Positions 1 to 5,169 of a DNA stretch of 5,169 bases are shown here, one piece after another. The notes below the pieces were generated by a model. The model had not been told where the DNA came from. It did no database searches and saw only the letters and a list, made by a program, of their open reading frames with translations. The stretch's first letter is position 1. Each line of letters opens with the position of its first letter. The position numbers and the translations under genes were made by a program. This DNA is from Firmicutes bacterium UBA4975. GTDB lineage: Bacteria > Bacillota > Proteinivoracia > UBA4975. Location: positions 1 to 5,169 of the forward strand of contig DGZR01000027.1 in NCBI GenBank assembly GCA_002397155.1, written 5' to 3'.

Positions 1-1049
1 ATTTTGGGGCTGAGGCTGAAGATGAGGACGAGGACGGCGGCGCCCTGCACGACGATGGGGTTGTACACCCGGGTAATGGCCAGGACCCCCACGTTTTCGC
101 TGTACGTGGTATTGGGGGGACCGCCCAGGAAACCGGCCAGGGAGGTGGCCAGCCCGTCGCCGATCAGGGTGCGATGGAGGCCGGGCTTTTCCACAAAGTT
201 CTTGCCGGTGGTGCTGCTGATGGTGAGCATGTCGCCCAAGTGCTCCACCATGGTGGCGATGGCGGCCGGGACGATGGCGACAATCGCCGGCAGGGTAAAG
301 CGGGGCAGGAGAAATTCAATGCCGTTGCCGCTGCCGTAGCTCGCTTCACTGACAAACTTGGGCAGGGCAAACCAAGGGGCCTGGGTGACTTGAGAAAAGT
401 CGATCAGCTTTTCAGGCAGCAGGTATTTATGCACGAAGGCCAAGCTTTGGAGCACGTCGGTCTGCAAGAGCAAGGTCACCAGGTAGCCGGCCACCAGTCC
501 GATGAGGATGGGAATCAATTTAAAGAAACCCTTGGCGTAGATGCTGAAGATAATCACCACGGCCAGGGTAAAGATGGCGATGAAGATATTGACTGAGGAC
601 ATGCTCTGGGCGGTGCCCGCTAAGCCCAGGCCGATGGTCATGATGACGGGTCCCACCACTACCGGGGGGATGATCTTTTCGATGGCCTTTAGGCCGATTA
701 CTTTGACCAGAATTGCCGTGAGGACGTAGACCAGACCGGCGATGATGCAAGCGCCGGTGGCGGCGGCATAGCCCAGGCCCAGGCCCGGGGTGCCGTCCTC
801 CAAGGTCTTCAGGGCCACCACCATGATCGGGGTGATGAAGGCGAATGATGAACCCAGGTAAGCGGGCACTTTACCGCCGGTGATGAAGTGGAAGAGAATA
901 GTGCCAATTGCAGAAGTAAAGAGGGCGGTTAGGGGATTGAGCCCCGTGAGGAGGGGAACCAGGATTGTGGCGCCAAAAAGAGCAAAGACGTGTTGCAGGG
1001 AGAGGGGCAGGAGCCGGGACAGGGGAAGGCCTTTTTCTTTACCGGTCAA
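1..1049 (-). CDS. uraA: Uracil permease, NCS2 family (partial, C-terminus beyond window)
   Basis: This is an inner-membrane uracil:proton symporter of the nucleobase-cation symporter 2 family, supplying uracil for pyrimidine salvage. Reading the minus strand from a TTG at 1049 gives 349 uninterrupted codons running off the left edge. Full-length relatives have about 430 residues, so roughly 80 C-terminal residues are missing. Near the N-terminus is the family signature QHVFALFGATILVP (residues 19-32). The substrate-site motifs are EHLGD (E269) and TTYSENVGV (Y316, E318). The 49-residue spacing of E269 and E318 equals that of the uracil-binding E241 and E290 of E. coli UraA. The position of UraA H245 is D273 here. 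Most of the rest is hydrophobic helices, as expected of the 14-helix fold. TTG is the only supported start: an in-frame stop lies at 1073-1071, no ATG follows it, and AAGGAGG sits 7 nt upstream. The leader carries a PyrR-type attenuator. A xanthine permease is less likely given the motifs and the leader. Confidence 0.95.
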   Translation of the reverse strand, partial: MTGKEKGLPLSRLLPLSLQHVFALFGATILVPLLTGLNPLTALFTSAIGTILFHFITGGKVPAYLGSSFAFITPIMVVALKTLEDGTPGLGLGYAAATGACIIAGLVYVLTAILVKVIGLKAIEKIIPPVVVGPVIMTIGLGLAGTAQSMSSVNIFIAIFTLAVVIIFSIYAKGFFKLIPILIGLVAGYLVTLLLQTDVLQSLAFVHKYLLPEKLIDFSQVTQAPWFALPKFVSEASYGSGNGIEFLLPRFTLPAIVAIVPAAIATMVEHLGDMLTISSTTGKNFVEKPGLHRTLIGDGLATSLAGFLGGPPNTTYSENVGVLAITRVYNPIVVQGAAVLVLIFSLSPK

Positions 1050-1056
1050 AATAGAT

Positions 1057-1063
1057 CCTCCTT
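1057..1063 (-). promoter_or_regulatory. Shine-Dalgarno site of uraA (decides the TTG start)
   Basis: On the minus strand the sequence reads AAGGAGG, followed by 7 nt and then TTG at 1049-1047. It is a near-perfect Shine-Dalgarno site. It fixes the TTG as the start, because no ATG or GTG lies in frame between the upstream stop (1073-1071) and this point. Confidence 0.85.
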
Positions 1064-1090
1064 TTATGTATTAGTGTCTGGTAGCGGCAT

Positions 1091-1113
1091 AAAAAAATTC
1101 CCCCGGCGGGGAT
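1091..1113 (-). terminator. Intrinsic terminator in the uraA leader (attenuator terminator)
   Basis: Minus-strand RNA reads AUCCCCGCCGGGGGAA and then seven U. The CCCC and GGGG arms form a short GC-only hairpin with a loop of about 3-4 nt, directly followed by the U-run (1097-1091). It lies 28 nt before the uraA Shine-Dalgarno site, so it is a leader terminator rather than the end of a gene. Its 5' arm can pair instead with the upstream PyrR-site sequence (see 1102-1154), which is the arrangement expected in a pyr attenuator. Confidence 0.75.
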
Positions 1114-1154
1114 TATGGGCTTAAAAAACTTCCGCCCTTTACAGCCTCGCCGGA
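1102..1154 (-). promoter_or_regulatory. Candidate antiterminator pairing in the uraA leader
   Basis: RNA UCCGGCGAGG (1154-1145) can pair with CCCCGCCGGG (1111-1102). By hand this gives eight Watson-Crick pairs, one U-G wobble and one A-C mismatch over 10 positions. The helix would use up both the core of the PyrR-binding hairpin and the terminator stem, so it excludes both. A GGGC (1137-1134) and GCCC (1120-1117) pair could form a smaller helix inside its loop. This is the structure expected when PyrR is not bound, letting transcription read through into uraA. The pairing was worked out by eye without energy calculation. Confidence 0.6.
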
Positions 1155-1158
1155 CTGC
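1141..1158 (-). promoter_or_regulatory. PyrR-binding anti-antiterminator of uraA leader
   Basis: Minus-strand RNA at 1156-1143 is AGUCCGGCGAGGCU, which fits every position of the PyrR recognition consensus ARUCCNGNGAGGYU. Flanking CAG (1157-1155) and CUG (1144-1142) close the lower stem. In Bacillus-type pyr leaders, PyrR loaded with UMP or UTP stabilises this hairpin, which lets the downstream terminator form and stops transcription. Here it lies upstream of a terminator hairpin and the permease gene, in the correct order and strand. The implied regulation is repression of uracil uptake when pyrimidine nucleotides are plentiful. A PyrR gene is not in the window and is inferred to be elsewhere. 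Confidence 0.88.
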
Positions 1159-1199
1159 AATTAAAGGTGGGAAATCTTATGGGATAATTCATTTCATAA

Positions 1200-1228
1200 A
1201 CCTTACCACAGTATGGGGGTGCCGTCAA
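1200..1228 (-). promoter_or_regulatory. Possible sigma-A promoter of uraA
   Basis: On the minus strand TTGACG (1228-1223) is five of six to the -35 consensus. A 17-nt spacer then leads to TAAGGT (1205-1200), which keeps only three of six -10 bases. Transcription would begin near 1193, giving a leader of about 145 nt that contains the whole PyrR attenuator. The -35 and the spacing are good and the -10 is weak, so the position is tentative. Confidence 0.4.
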
Positions 1229-1273
1229 ACACTTTTCCCCAAAAAATATCCTCGCCTTCACCCCTTTATAAAA

Positions 1274-1304
1274 AGAATACCGGGTCGCCGCCGGGGTTAA
1301 GCTA
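1274..1304 (+). promoter_or_regulatory. Possible sigma-G-type promoter of the ger operon
   Basis: AGAATA (1274-1279) resembles the forespore sigma-G -35 element (TGAATA, five of six). After 18 nt, TAAGCTA (1298-1304) matches four of seven positions of the -10 consensus CATACTA. Germination receptor operons are normally transcribed by sigma-G in the forespore, and the site lies about 30 nt before the first gene's start. The match is modest and the spacer is GC-rich, so this is a candidate only. Confidence 0.3.
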
Positions 1305-1320
1305 ATTCCATGAGACAAAA

Positions 1321-1328
1321 GGGGGGGG
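1321..1328 (+). promoter_or_regulatory. Eight-G Shine-Dalgarno tract before the GerA-family gene
   Basis: An unbroken run of eight G follows AAAA and lies 7 nt before the GTG start at 1336. It is the only purine-rich element able to act as ribosome binding site here. It differs from the AGGAGG-type sites of the other three genes. Because it is a homopolymer, its length could vary by slippage, which would alter the spacing to the start. Confidence 0.6.
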
Positions 1329-1335
1329 AAAACCA

Positions 1336-2880
1336 GTGGAGTACAAAAAACCCAGGCGGAGCCACCGGCTGCCGAAAAAGGCGGAAGAACTGCACCTAAA
1401 CAATAATCCTGGCGCGCAGGCGACAGTGAGTCCTAACCTCAGGGACAATATCTCTACTCTAGAGAGTGTCTTCCAGCAAAGCCTGGATTTTGTTGTGCGC
1501 CAAGTCAGCTTTGGCCCTCGGGGCAAGGTGGATCTGGCCCTGGTCTTTTTGGAGACCCTGGTCAACCAGGACACTCTCAGCGACTATATTCTAAAACCCC
1601 TGAACTACCTGAGCTTTGAAGAGTTTCCTCCGACGGAGATTCCCGCCAAGATCATCGACATCCTCCCCGTTTCGGTAAAAATTGAGGAAGAGACGGACTG
1701 GCAAAAGCTGATTGAGCAGATGGTTACGGGCTACGCCCTTTTGTTCATCGATGGTTACGACCGGGCCCTGGCCCTGGAAGTGCGGGCTTGGAAGGAAAGG
1801 TCGATCAGCGAACCCCAGAACGAGACCTCGGTGGTGGGTCCCCGAGAGGGCTTTGTCGAGAACATAAAGACCAATGCCAGCCTGCTGCGCCGACGCTTGC
1901 GCACCCCCAACCTGGTCCTTGAAACTACCACTATTGGCACCACCACCCATACCAGTATCGCCATCTGCTATCTTCGGGGGGTCGCCGATGACAAGCTGGT
2001 GGAAAAGGTTAAGAGCCGGGTAAAGGAGATAAACGTTGAAGCCATGTACTCGGACAACTTAGTCGCTGAGATGCTGGCCGATGTGCGCCATACACCTTTT
2101 CGCCTTTTTGCCACCACCGAACGCCCGGACAAACTGGCCTCCGCCCTGGTGGAAGGTCGAGTGGGGATTTTAGCGGACAATACCCCTTCAGCCCTCATCG
2201 TCCCCTCAGTTTTTTGGCAGTTCTTTCAGTCCAGCGAAGACTACTATGAGCACTATCCCCTGGCCGCGATTAACCGGGGGCTCAGAATGCTCTCGTTTTT
2301 TATCGTCGTCGGCCTCACCGCCGCTTATGTAGCCGCCGCCACCTTTCATCAGGAGATGATCCCCACCCCCCTGCTCTTGGCCATGGCGGCGGCCCGGGCC
2401 CCAGTGCCTCTGCCCACAGTCCTGGAGGCTCTGCTCCTGGAAGTGATTCTGGAGGGTCTGCGGGAAGCCGGACTGCGCCTGCCCAAACCGGCGGGGCAAG
2501 CCGTGAGCATCGTGGGGGCACTGGTCATGGGCCAGGCTGCCGTCGAAGCGGGCCTCGTCTCGCCCCAGGTCGTCATTGCCGTCGGCCTGGGGGCAATTGC
2601 TTCCTTCCTCATCCCCGACTATTCCTTTGTCAATGCCCTCCGGATCCTCAAGTTTCTCTTTATTGTTCTGGCCGGGGCCTTTGGCGCCTATGGGCTGGTC
2701 TTGGGCTACATGGCCCTGGGCATACACCTCAATTCCCTGCATTCCTTTGGCGTGCCCTACACCGCCCCGGTGACCCCTTTTAGCTCCAGGGATATGCGGG
2801 ATATCTTCATCAGGGCGCCTTGGTGGATCTTGGGGCGCAAAAGTTCCGGGGGAGGAGGGGATAGCGGTGAAAAGAACTGA
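1336..2880 (+). CDS. gerAA: Spore germination receptor A subunit, GerA/GerKA family
   Basis: This is the A subunit of a nutrient germinant receptor in the spore inner membrane. The 514-residue length is typical of the family. A soluble N-terminal half (about 1-315) contains the hallmark GPREGF (168-173) followed by an arginine-rich RRRLRTPNL segment (185-193). The membrane half begins after the conserved LIVPSVFWQFFQSSEDYY region (287-304). It has hydrophobic helices at about 318-336, 387-405, 409-427 and 437-461, plus a conserved amphipathic stretch LLEVILEGLREAGLRLP (367-383). A short glycine-rich tail (503-514) follows the last conserved block. The GTG start at 1336 is chosen because it follows the G-rich Shine-Dalgarno tract and gives the expected N-terminus. 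The gene overlaps the next by 14 bp, indicating coupled translation. The paralogue within the GerA/GerB/GerK group cannot be decided from sequence alone, so the symbol is generic. Confidence 0.95.
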   Translation: MEYKKPRRSHRLPKKAEELHLNNNPGAQATVSPNLRDNISTLESVFQQSLDFVVRQVSFGPRGKVDLALVFLETLVNQDTLSDYILKPLNYLSFEEFPPTEIPAKIIDILPVSVKIEEETDWQKLIEQMVTGYALLFIDGYDRALALEVRAWKERSISEPQNETSVVGPREGFVENIKTNASLLRRRLRTPNLVLETTTIGTTTHTSIAICYLRGVADDKLVEKVKSRVKEINVEAMYSDNLVAEMLADVRHTPFRLFATTERPDKLASALVEGRVGILADNTPSALIVPSVFWQFFQSSEDYYEHYPLAAINRGLRMLSFFIVVGLTAAYVAAATFHQEMIPTPLLLAMAAARAPVPLPTVLEALLLEVILEGLREAGLRLPKPAGQAVSIVGALVMGQAAVEAGLVSPQVVIAVGLGAIASFLIPDYSFVNALRILKFLFIVLAGAFGAYGLVLGYMALGIHLNSLHSFGVPYTAPVTPFSSRDMRDIFIRAPWWILGRKSSGGGGDSGEKN

Positions 2881-3949
2881 CCTCCTCATCGGACTCCTGG
2901 TCTTGTCTCTCTTGGCGTCGGGATGCTGGGGCAAGCGGGAGATGGAAAGCCAGGCTTACATCTTGGTGTTGGGAATTGACCAGGGGGGCAAGGGTTATAA
3001 AATCTACGCCCAGGTGGGCACCCCGATTGAAACCAAGGGGGAAGGCAAGGAGAGTGAGCCCATAGAAACCCTGACCGCTGATGGAAGAGACCTGACGGAG
3101 GCAATCAACTCCCTCTTCTTGCGGACGACAAAGTCCCCCAATCTCAGCCACCTGCAGATGCTCATCTTCAGCAAGGAACTGGCTGCCGGGGGCATTCAGC
3201 CCGCCCTGGATTTTCTCCGCCGAAACTTGAGCATCCGGGAAAACATTAGAGTGGTGGTGGCAGGCACTAAAATCGAGGACCTCTTGAAGACCCAGGAGAA
3301 ACTGGGGAACCAGCCGGCTTTGGCCATCATCAACCAGTTCCAGGTCAATACCCAACGATCGGTAGTAGTGCAGACAGAGTTAAAGGATTTGCTGAGCCAC
3401 CTGCTGGAGCCCGATCGGGAAGCTGTCCTCCCCTTGATCGGGTCCAGTGAAGATCACTTTACCCTGGGAGAGTCAGCGGTGTTCCAGGGATACAAGATGG
3501 TAGACACCCTGGCCCAGCCGGAAACCTTGGGCCTCCTGCTTTGGCAGGACCGGGTCATTAACGGTTCGGTGACCATCCCCCAAGGGGACCCAAAAAAAGT
3601 GGCCAGTTTCAGGGTCATCAGCAGCAAGACCAAGGTCAAAGTCAGCCTTAAAGGGGACCAGTTACAGGTCCGGGCCCAAGTGGATGCAGTCCTGGACCTG
3701 GAAGAGATGGTTGATCAAAAAGCGGAGGAGTTGGAAAAGTACGCCAAGCATTACTTCGTCAACCGCCTCTACAACACTCTGCAGATTGCCAAGGACAAGG
3801 GCGATTTTCTTGACCTGGGGGCTGTATTGCGCCGTCAGGACCAAAAGGGCTGGCAGAGGGTAAAGGACAAGTGGAAGGAGGTACTGGAACAGGGCGAATT
3901 TGACCTGCGCTGCCGGGTGGAGATCCGGGGGCAAGGGCCTGTCCGTTAG
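2867..3949 (+). CDS. gerAC: Spore germination receptor C subunit, Ger(x)C-family lipoprotein
   Basis: This is the lipoprotein subunit of the germinant receptor, anchored to the outer face of the spore inner membrane by a diacylglyceryl-modified cysteine. The 360-residue protein begins with MKR, a hydrophobic stretch (6-17) and a lipobox ending in LASGC, with C20 as the lipidated residue. Directly after it is the family pattern CWGKREMES leading to VLGID (34-38). Other family blocks are RRNLSIRENIRVVVA (118-132), GESAVFQGYKMVDTL (201-215) and the C-terminal DFLDLGAVLRR (313-323) with W329 and W336. The GTG start at 2867 is supported by GGAGGAGGGG (2851-2860) 6 nt upstream and by the correct signal peptide. 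It overlaps the A gene by 14 bp in a different frame. Here C lies between A and B, unlike the A-B-C order of the Bacillus gerA operon. Confidence 0.95.
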   Translation: MKRTDLLIGLLVLSLLASGCWGKREMESQAYILVLGIDQGGKGYKIYAQVGTPIETKGEGKESEPIETLTADGRDLTEAINSLFLRTTKSPNLSHLQMLIFSKELAAGGIQPALDFLRRNLSIRENIRVVVAGTKIEDLLKTQEKLGNQPALAIINQFQVNTQRSVVVQTELKDLLSHLLEPDREAVLPLIGSSEDHFTLGESAVFQGYKMVDTLAQPETLGLLLWQDRVINGSVTIPQGDPKKVASFRVISSKTKVKVSLKGDQLQVRAQVDAVLDLEEMVDQKAEELEKYAKHYFVNRLYNTLQIAKDKGDFLDLGAVLRRQDQKGWQRVKDKWKEVLEQGEFDLRCRVEIRGQGPVR

Positions 3950-3957
3950 GAGGAACT

Positions 3958-5139
3958 ATGAAAAAAGTATCGATGTTTGAAGTTATTGCCCTGTCAATAA
4001 CCGTCGCCTCTTCTACCGCGGTGCTTTTTACCCCCTACTTTACCGCCCAGATTGCCGGCCAGAGCGCTTGGATCGCCGCTCTGGCTGCCGGATTGCTGAC
4101 CTGCATCCCCACTGCCGCCGCCGTCGGGCTCATGGCCAGATTCCCCGGCCAGTCCCTGATCAAGGCCCTGCCCCAGCTCTTGGGCGGGGTTCTGGGCAAG
4201 ACACTATCAGTGCTCTACGCCGGATTTTTCATCTTCTTTGCCGCCCTGTCAGTTTGGCGCATAGAAGCCTTTACCATCCGTTTTTTGCTTCCCGAGACTC
4301 CCCAGGTGGTCATTCGGGCCCTGTTCCTGCTGGCGGTGGGCTACGCCGCGATGAGCGGCACCGTTTCCCTCCTGCGCACCAATGTCTATGTCCTGCCCCT
4401 GGAGATTCTGGTTCCCCTGCTAGCCGTTATACTCCCGGCGGCTCGTTTGGATTTTTCTTTTTTACTGCCCCTCTTTGAAGAAGGGATAAAGCCCGTTCTC
4501 GATGGGACTATTTTGCTCCTGGGCTGGTTTTGCCAGGTGCCCATCGTCATCATGATGTACCAGTGGCTGGTCACCGATTCCCGCCGACGAGGCTGGAGCT
4601 TGAAAGCCGTCGCCGGAACTTTGGCGGTCACTGCCACTATCGGCATAGGCTTTATTGGCATCCTGGCCGCCTTTGGCCCTAGCCAAACCCGGACCATGTT
4701 CTATCCCGCTTTTGCCCTGGTGCGGATTATCTCAGTGAGCACCTTTCTCGAGCATACCGAAGTCATCTTCGTCGTGGTTTGGGTGGCCTCAATTTACCTG
4801 ACCACAACTTTCTACATCCAGTCCTTTGCCGAGAGTATCTCTGACACCTTTAACATCAAGGGCGGGTCTGCCAAGCTCTGGATAATGATGGCCACTGTCC
4901 TGGCCCTCATTGCTTGGCCCCTCTTTCATCAAATGAGTTTTTTCTCCCTCATCGCCATTCTAAAAAATGTCGGCTCCATCGTCGGCGTGGTCTTTGGCGG
5001 GGCCATTCCCATCTTGCTTTTTCTCCGGGTCCTGCTCTTTCCCCCCAAGAATAAAAGCCCCGAAGGCCAAGAAGAGGGCCAGAGTACCGGCGGCGGGGTG
5101 TTCGGCAGCAAAATTAAAGATCAAACCGATAGTAATTGA
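3958..5139 (+). CDS. gerAB: Spore germination receptor B subunit, GerB-family (APC superfamily) membrane protein
   Basis: This is the B subunit of the germinant receptor, an APC-superfamily transporter-like protein. In characterised receptors this subunit binds the amino acid or other germinant in the membrane. The 393 residues show ten hydrophobic segments at about 7-27, 38-58, 83-103, 118-136, 140-160, 183-203, 217-237, 268-288, 305-322 and 337-360. The block FYPAFALVRIISVSTFLEH (248-266) corresponds to the conserved region before helix 8. After helix 10 a hydrophilic tail of about 33 residues, rich in K, E, G and S, makes the protein longer than the roughly 365 residues usual for the family. 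The ATG is preceded by AGGAGG (3948-3953), which overlaps the TAG stop of the C gene, so the three genes should be one transcription unit. The germinant cannot be predicted. A plain amino acid permease is excluded by the operon context and family motifs. Confidence 0.94.
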   Translation: MKKVSMFEVIALSITVASSTAVLFTPYFTAQIAGQSAWIAALAAGLLTCIPTAAAVGLMARFPGQSLIKALPQLLGGVLGKTLSVLYAGFFIFFAALSVWRIEAFTIRFLLPETPQVVIRALFLLAVGYAAMSGTVSLLRTNVYVLPLEILVPLLAVILPAARLDFSFLLPLFEEGIKPVLDGTILLLGWFCQVPIVIMMYQWLVTDSRRRGWSLKAVAGTLAVTATIGIGFIGILAAFGPSQTRTMFYPAFALVRIISVSTFLEHTEVIFVVVWVASIYLTTTFYIQSFAESISDTFNIKGGSAKLWIMMATVLALIAWPLFHQMSFFSLIAILKNVGSIVGVVFGGAIPILLFLRVLLFPPKNKSPEGQEEGQSTGGGVFGSKIKDQTDSN

Positions 5140-5169
5140 CCCAGAGCCTGTCAAGCGTCTATGAAAATG
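5140..5169. other. Short non-coding right end
   Basis: These 30 bases follow the GerB stop codon. No terminator hairpin, ribosome binding site or open frame can be supported. The sequence ends in TCTATGAAAATG, but no Shine-Dalgarno site precedes either ATG, so no gene start is called. Confidence 0.5.

Noticed and set aside
174..596. A 140-codon plus-strand open frame and shorter ones nearby
   Set aside because: They lie antisense to the uracil permease, whose minus-strand frame is unbroken from 1049 to the edge and carries clear family motifs. The plus-strand products are low-complexity and match no family.
1164..1186. TTAAAG, 16-nt spacer, GATAAT as a plus-strand vegetative promoter
   Set aside because: The -35 is poor and the site is about 150 bp from the ger start. 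A sigma-A promoter is also not expected for a germination receptor operon.
1279..1297. GC-rich inverted repeat ACCGG...CCGGGGT before the ger operon
   Set aside because: Only four to five base pairs form and no U-run follows on either strand, so it is neither a convincing terminator nor an operator.
1115..1300. A 61-codon plus-strand frame in the intergenic region
   Set aside because: It lacks a ribosome binding site and lies across the uraA leader and both promoter candidates. Its composition is basic and non-family-like, so it is more likely chance.
2206..2934. A 242-codon minus-strand open frame opposite the A and C genes
   Set aside because: It is a GC-driven shadow. The product is rich in G, P, H and Q with no domain, crosses two well-supported genes, and has no ribosome binding site of note.
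2810..3355. A 181-codon minus-strand open frame opposite the C gene
   Set aside because: It overlaps the lipobox and conserved blocks of the GerC protein on the other strand and has no recognisable family features.
4068..4478. A 136-codon plus-strand frame inside the B gene
   Set aside because: It is an out-of-frame reading of the membrane protein, rich in R, P and H with no motif, while the B frame is intact through the region.

Overview
The window looks like chromosome from a spore-forming, fairly GC-rich Firmicute. The signs are a three-gene GerA-type spore germination receptor operon, strong AGGAGG-type ribosome binding sites, use of TTG and GTG starts, and a PyrR-type attenuator. The GC-rich codon usage would suit a Moorella/Desulfotomaculum-like clostridial lineage rather than Bacillus, but that placement is inference.

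Layout. Positions 1-1049 (minus strand) hold the first 349 codons of an NCS2-family uracil permease (uraA/pyrP); its C-terminal end lies beyond the left edge. Positions 1050-1335 form a divergent intergenic region. On the minus strand it carries the uraA leader: a possible sigma-A promoter, a perfect match to the PyrR-binding anti-antiterminator consensus, a GC-rich terminator hairpin with a run of seven U, and a Shine-Dalgarno site before a TTG start. On the plus strand it carries a weak sigma-G-like promoter and an unusual eight-G Shine-Dalgarno tract. Positions 1336-5139 (plus strand) hold a tight operon in the order A-C-B: a GerA-family membrane subunit, a GerC-family lipoprotein (14-bp overlap with A) and a GerB-family 10-TM APC-superfamily transporter-like subunit (8-bp gap). 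The last 30 bases contain no supported gene.

How the parts work together. The three Ger proteins should assemble into one nutrient germinant receptor in the spore inner membrane. The permease imports uracil for salvage, and its leader should shut expression off when UMP/UTP-loaded PyrR binds the RNA. The two units are divergent and nothing shows that they are functionally linked. I do not see a previously undescribed system. The best non-gene signal is the complete set of mutually exclusive RNA structures in the uraA leader, which the protein-coding features do not explain.
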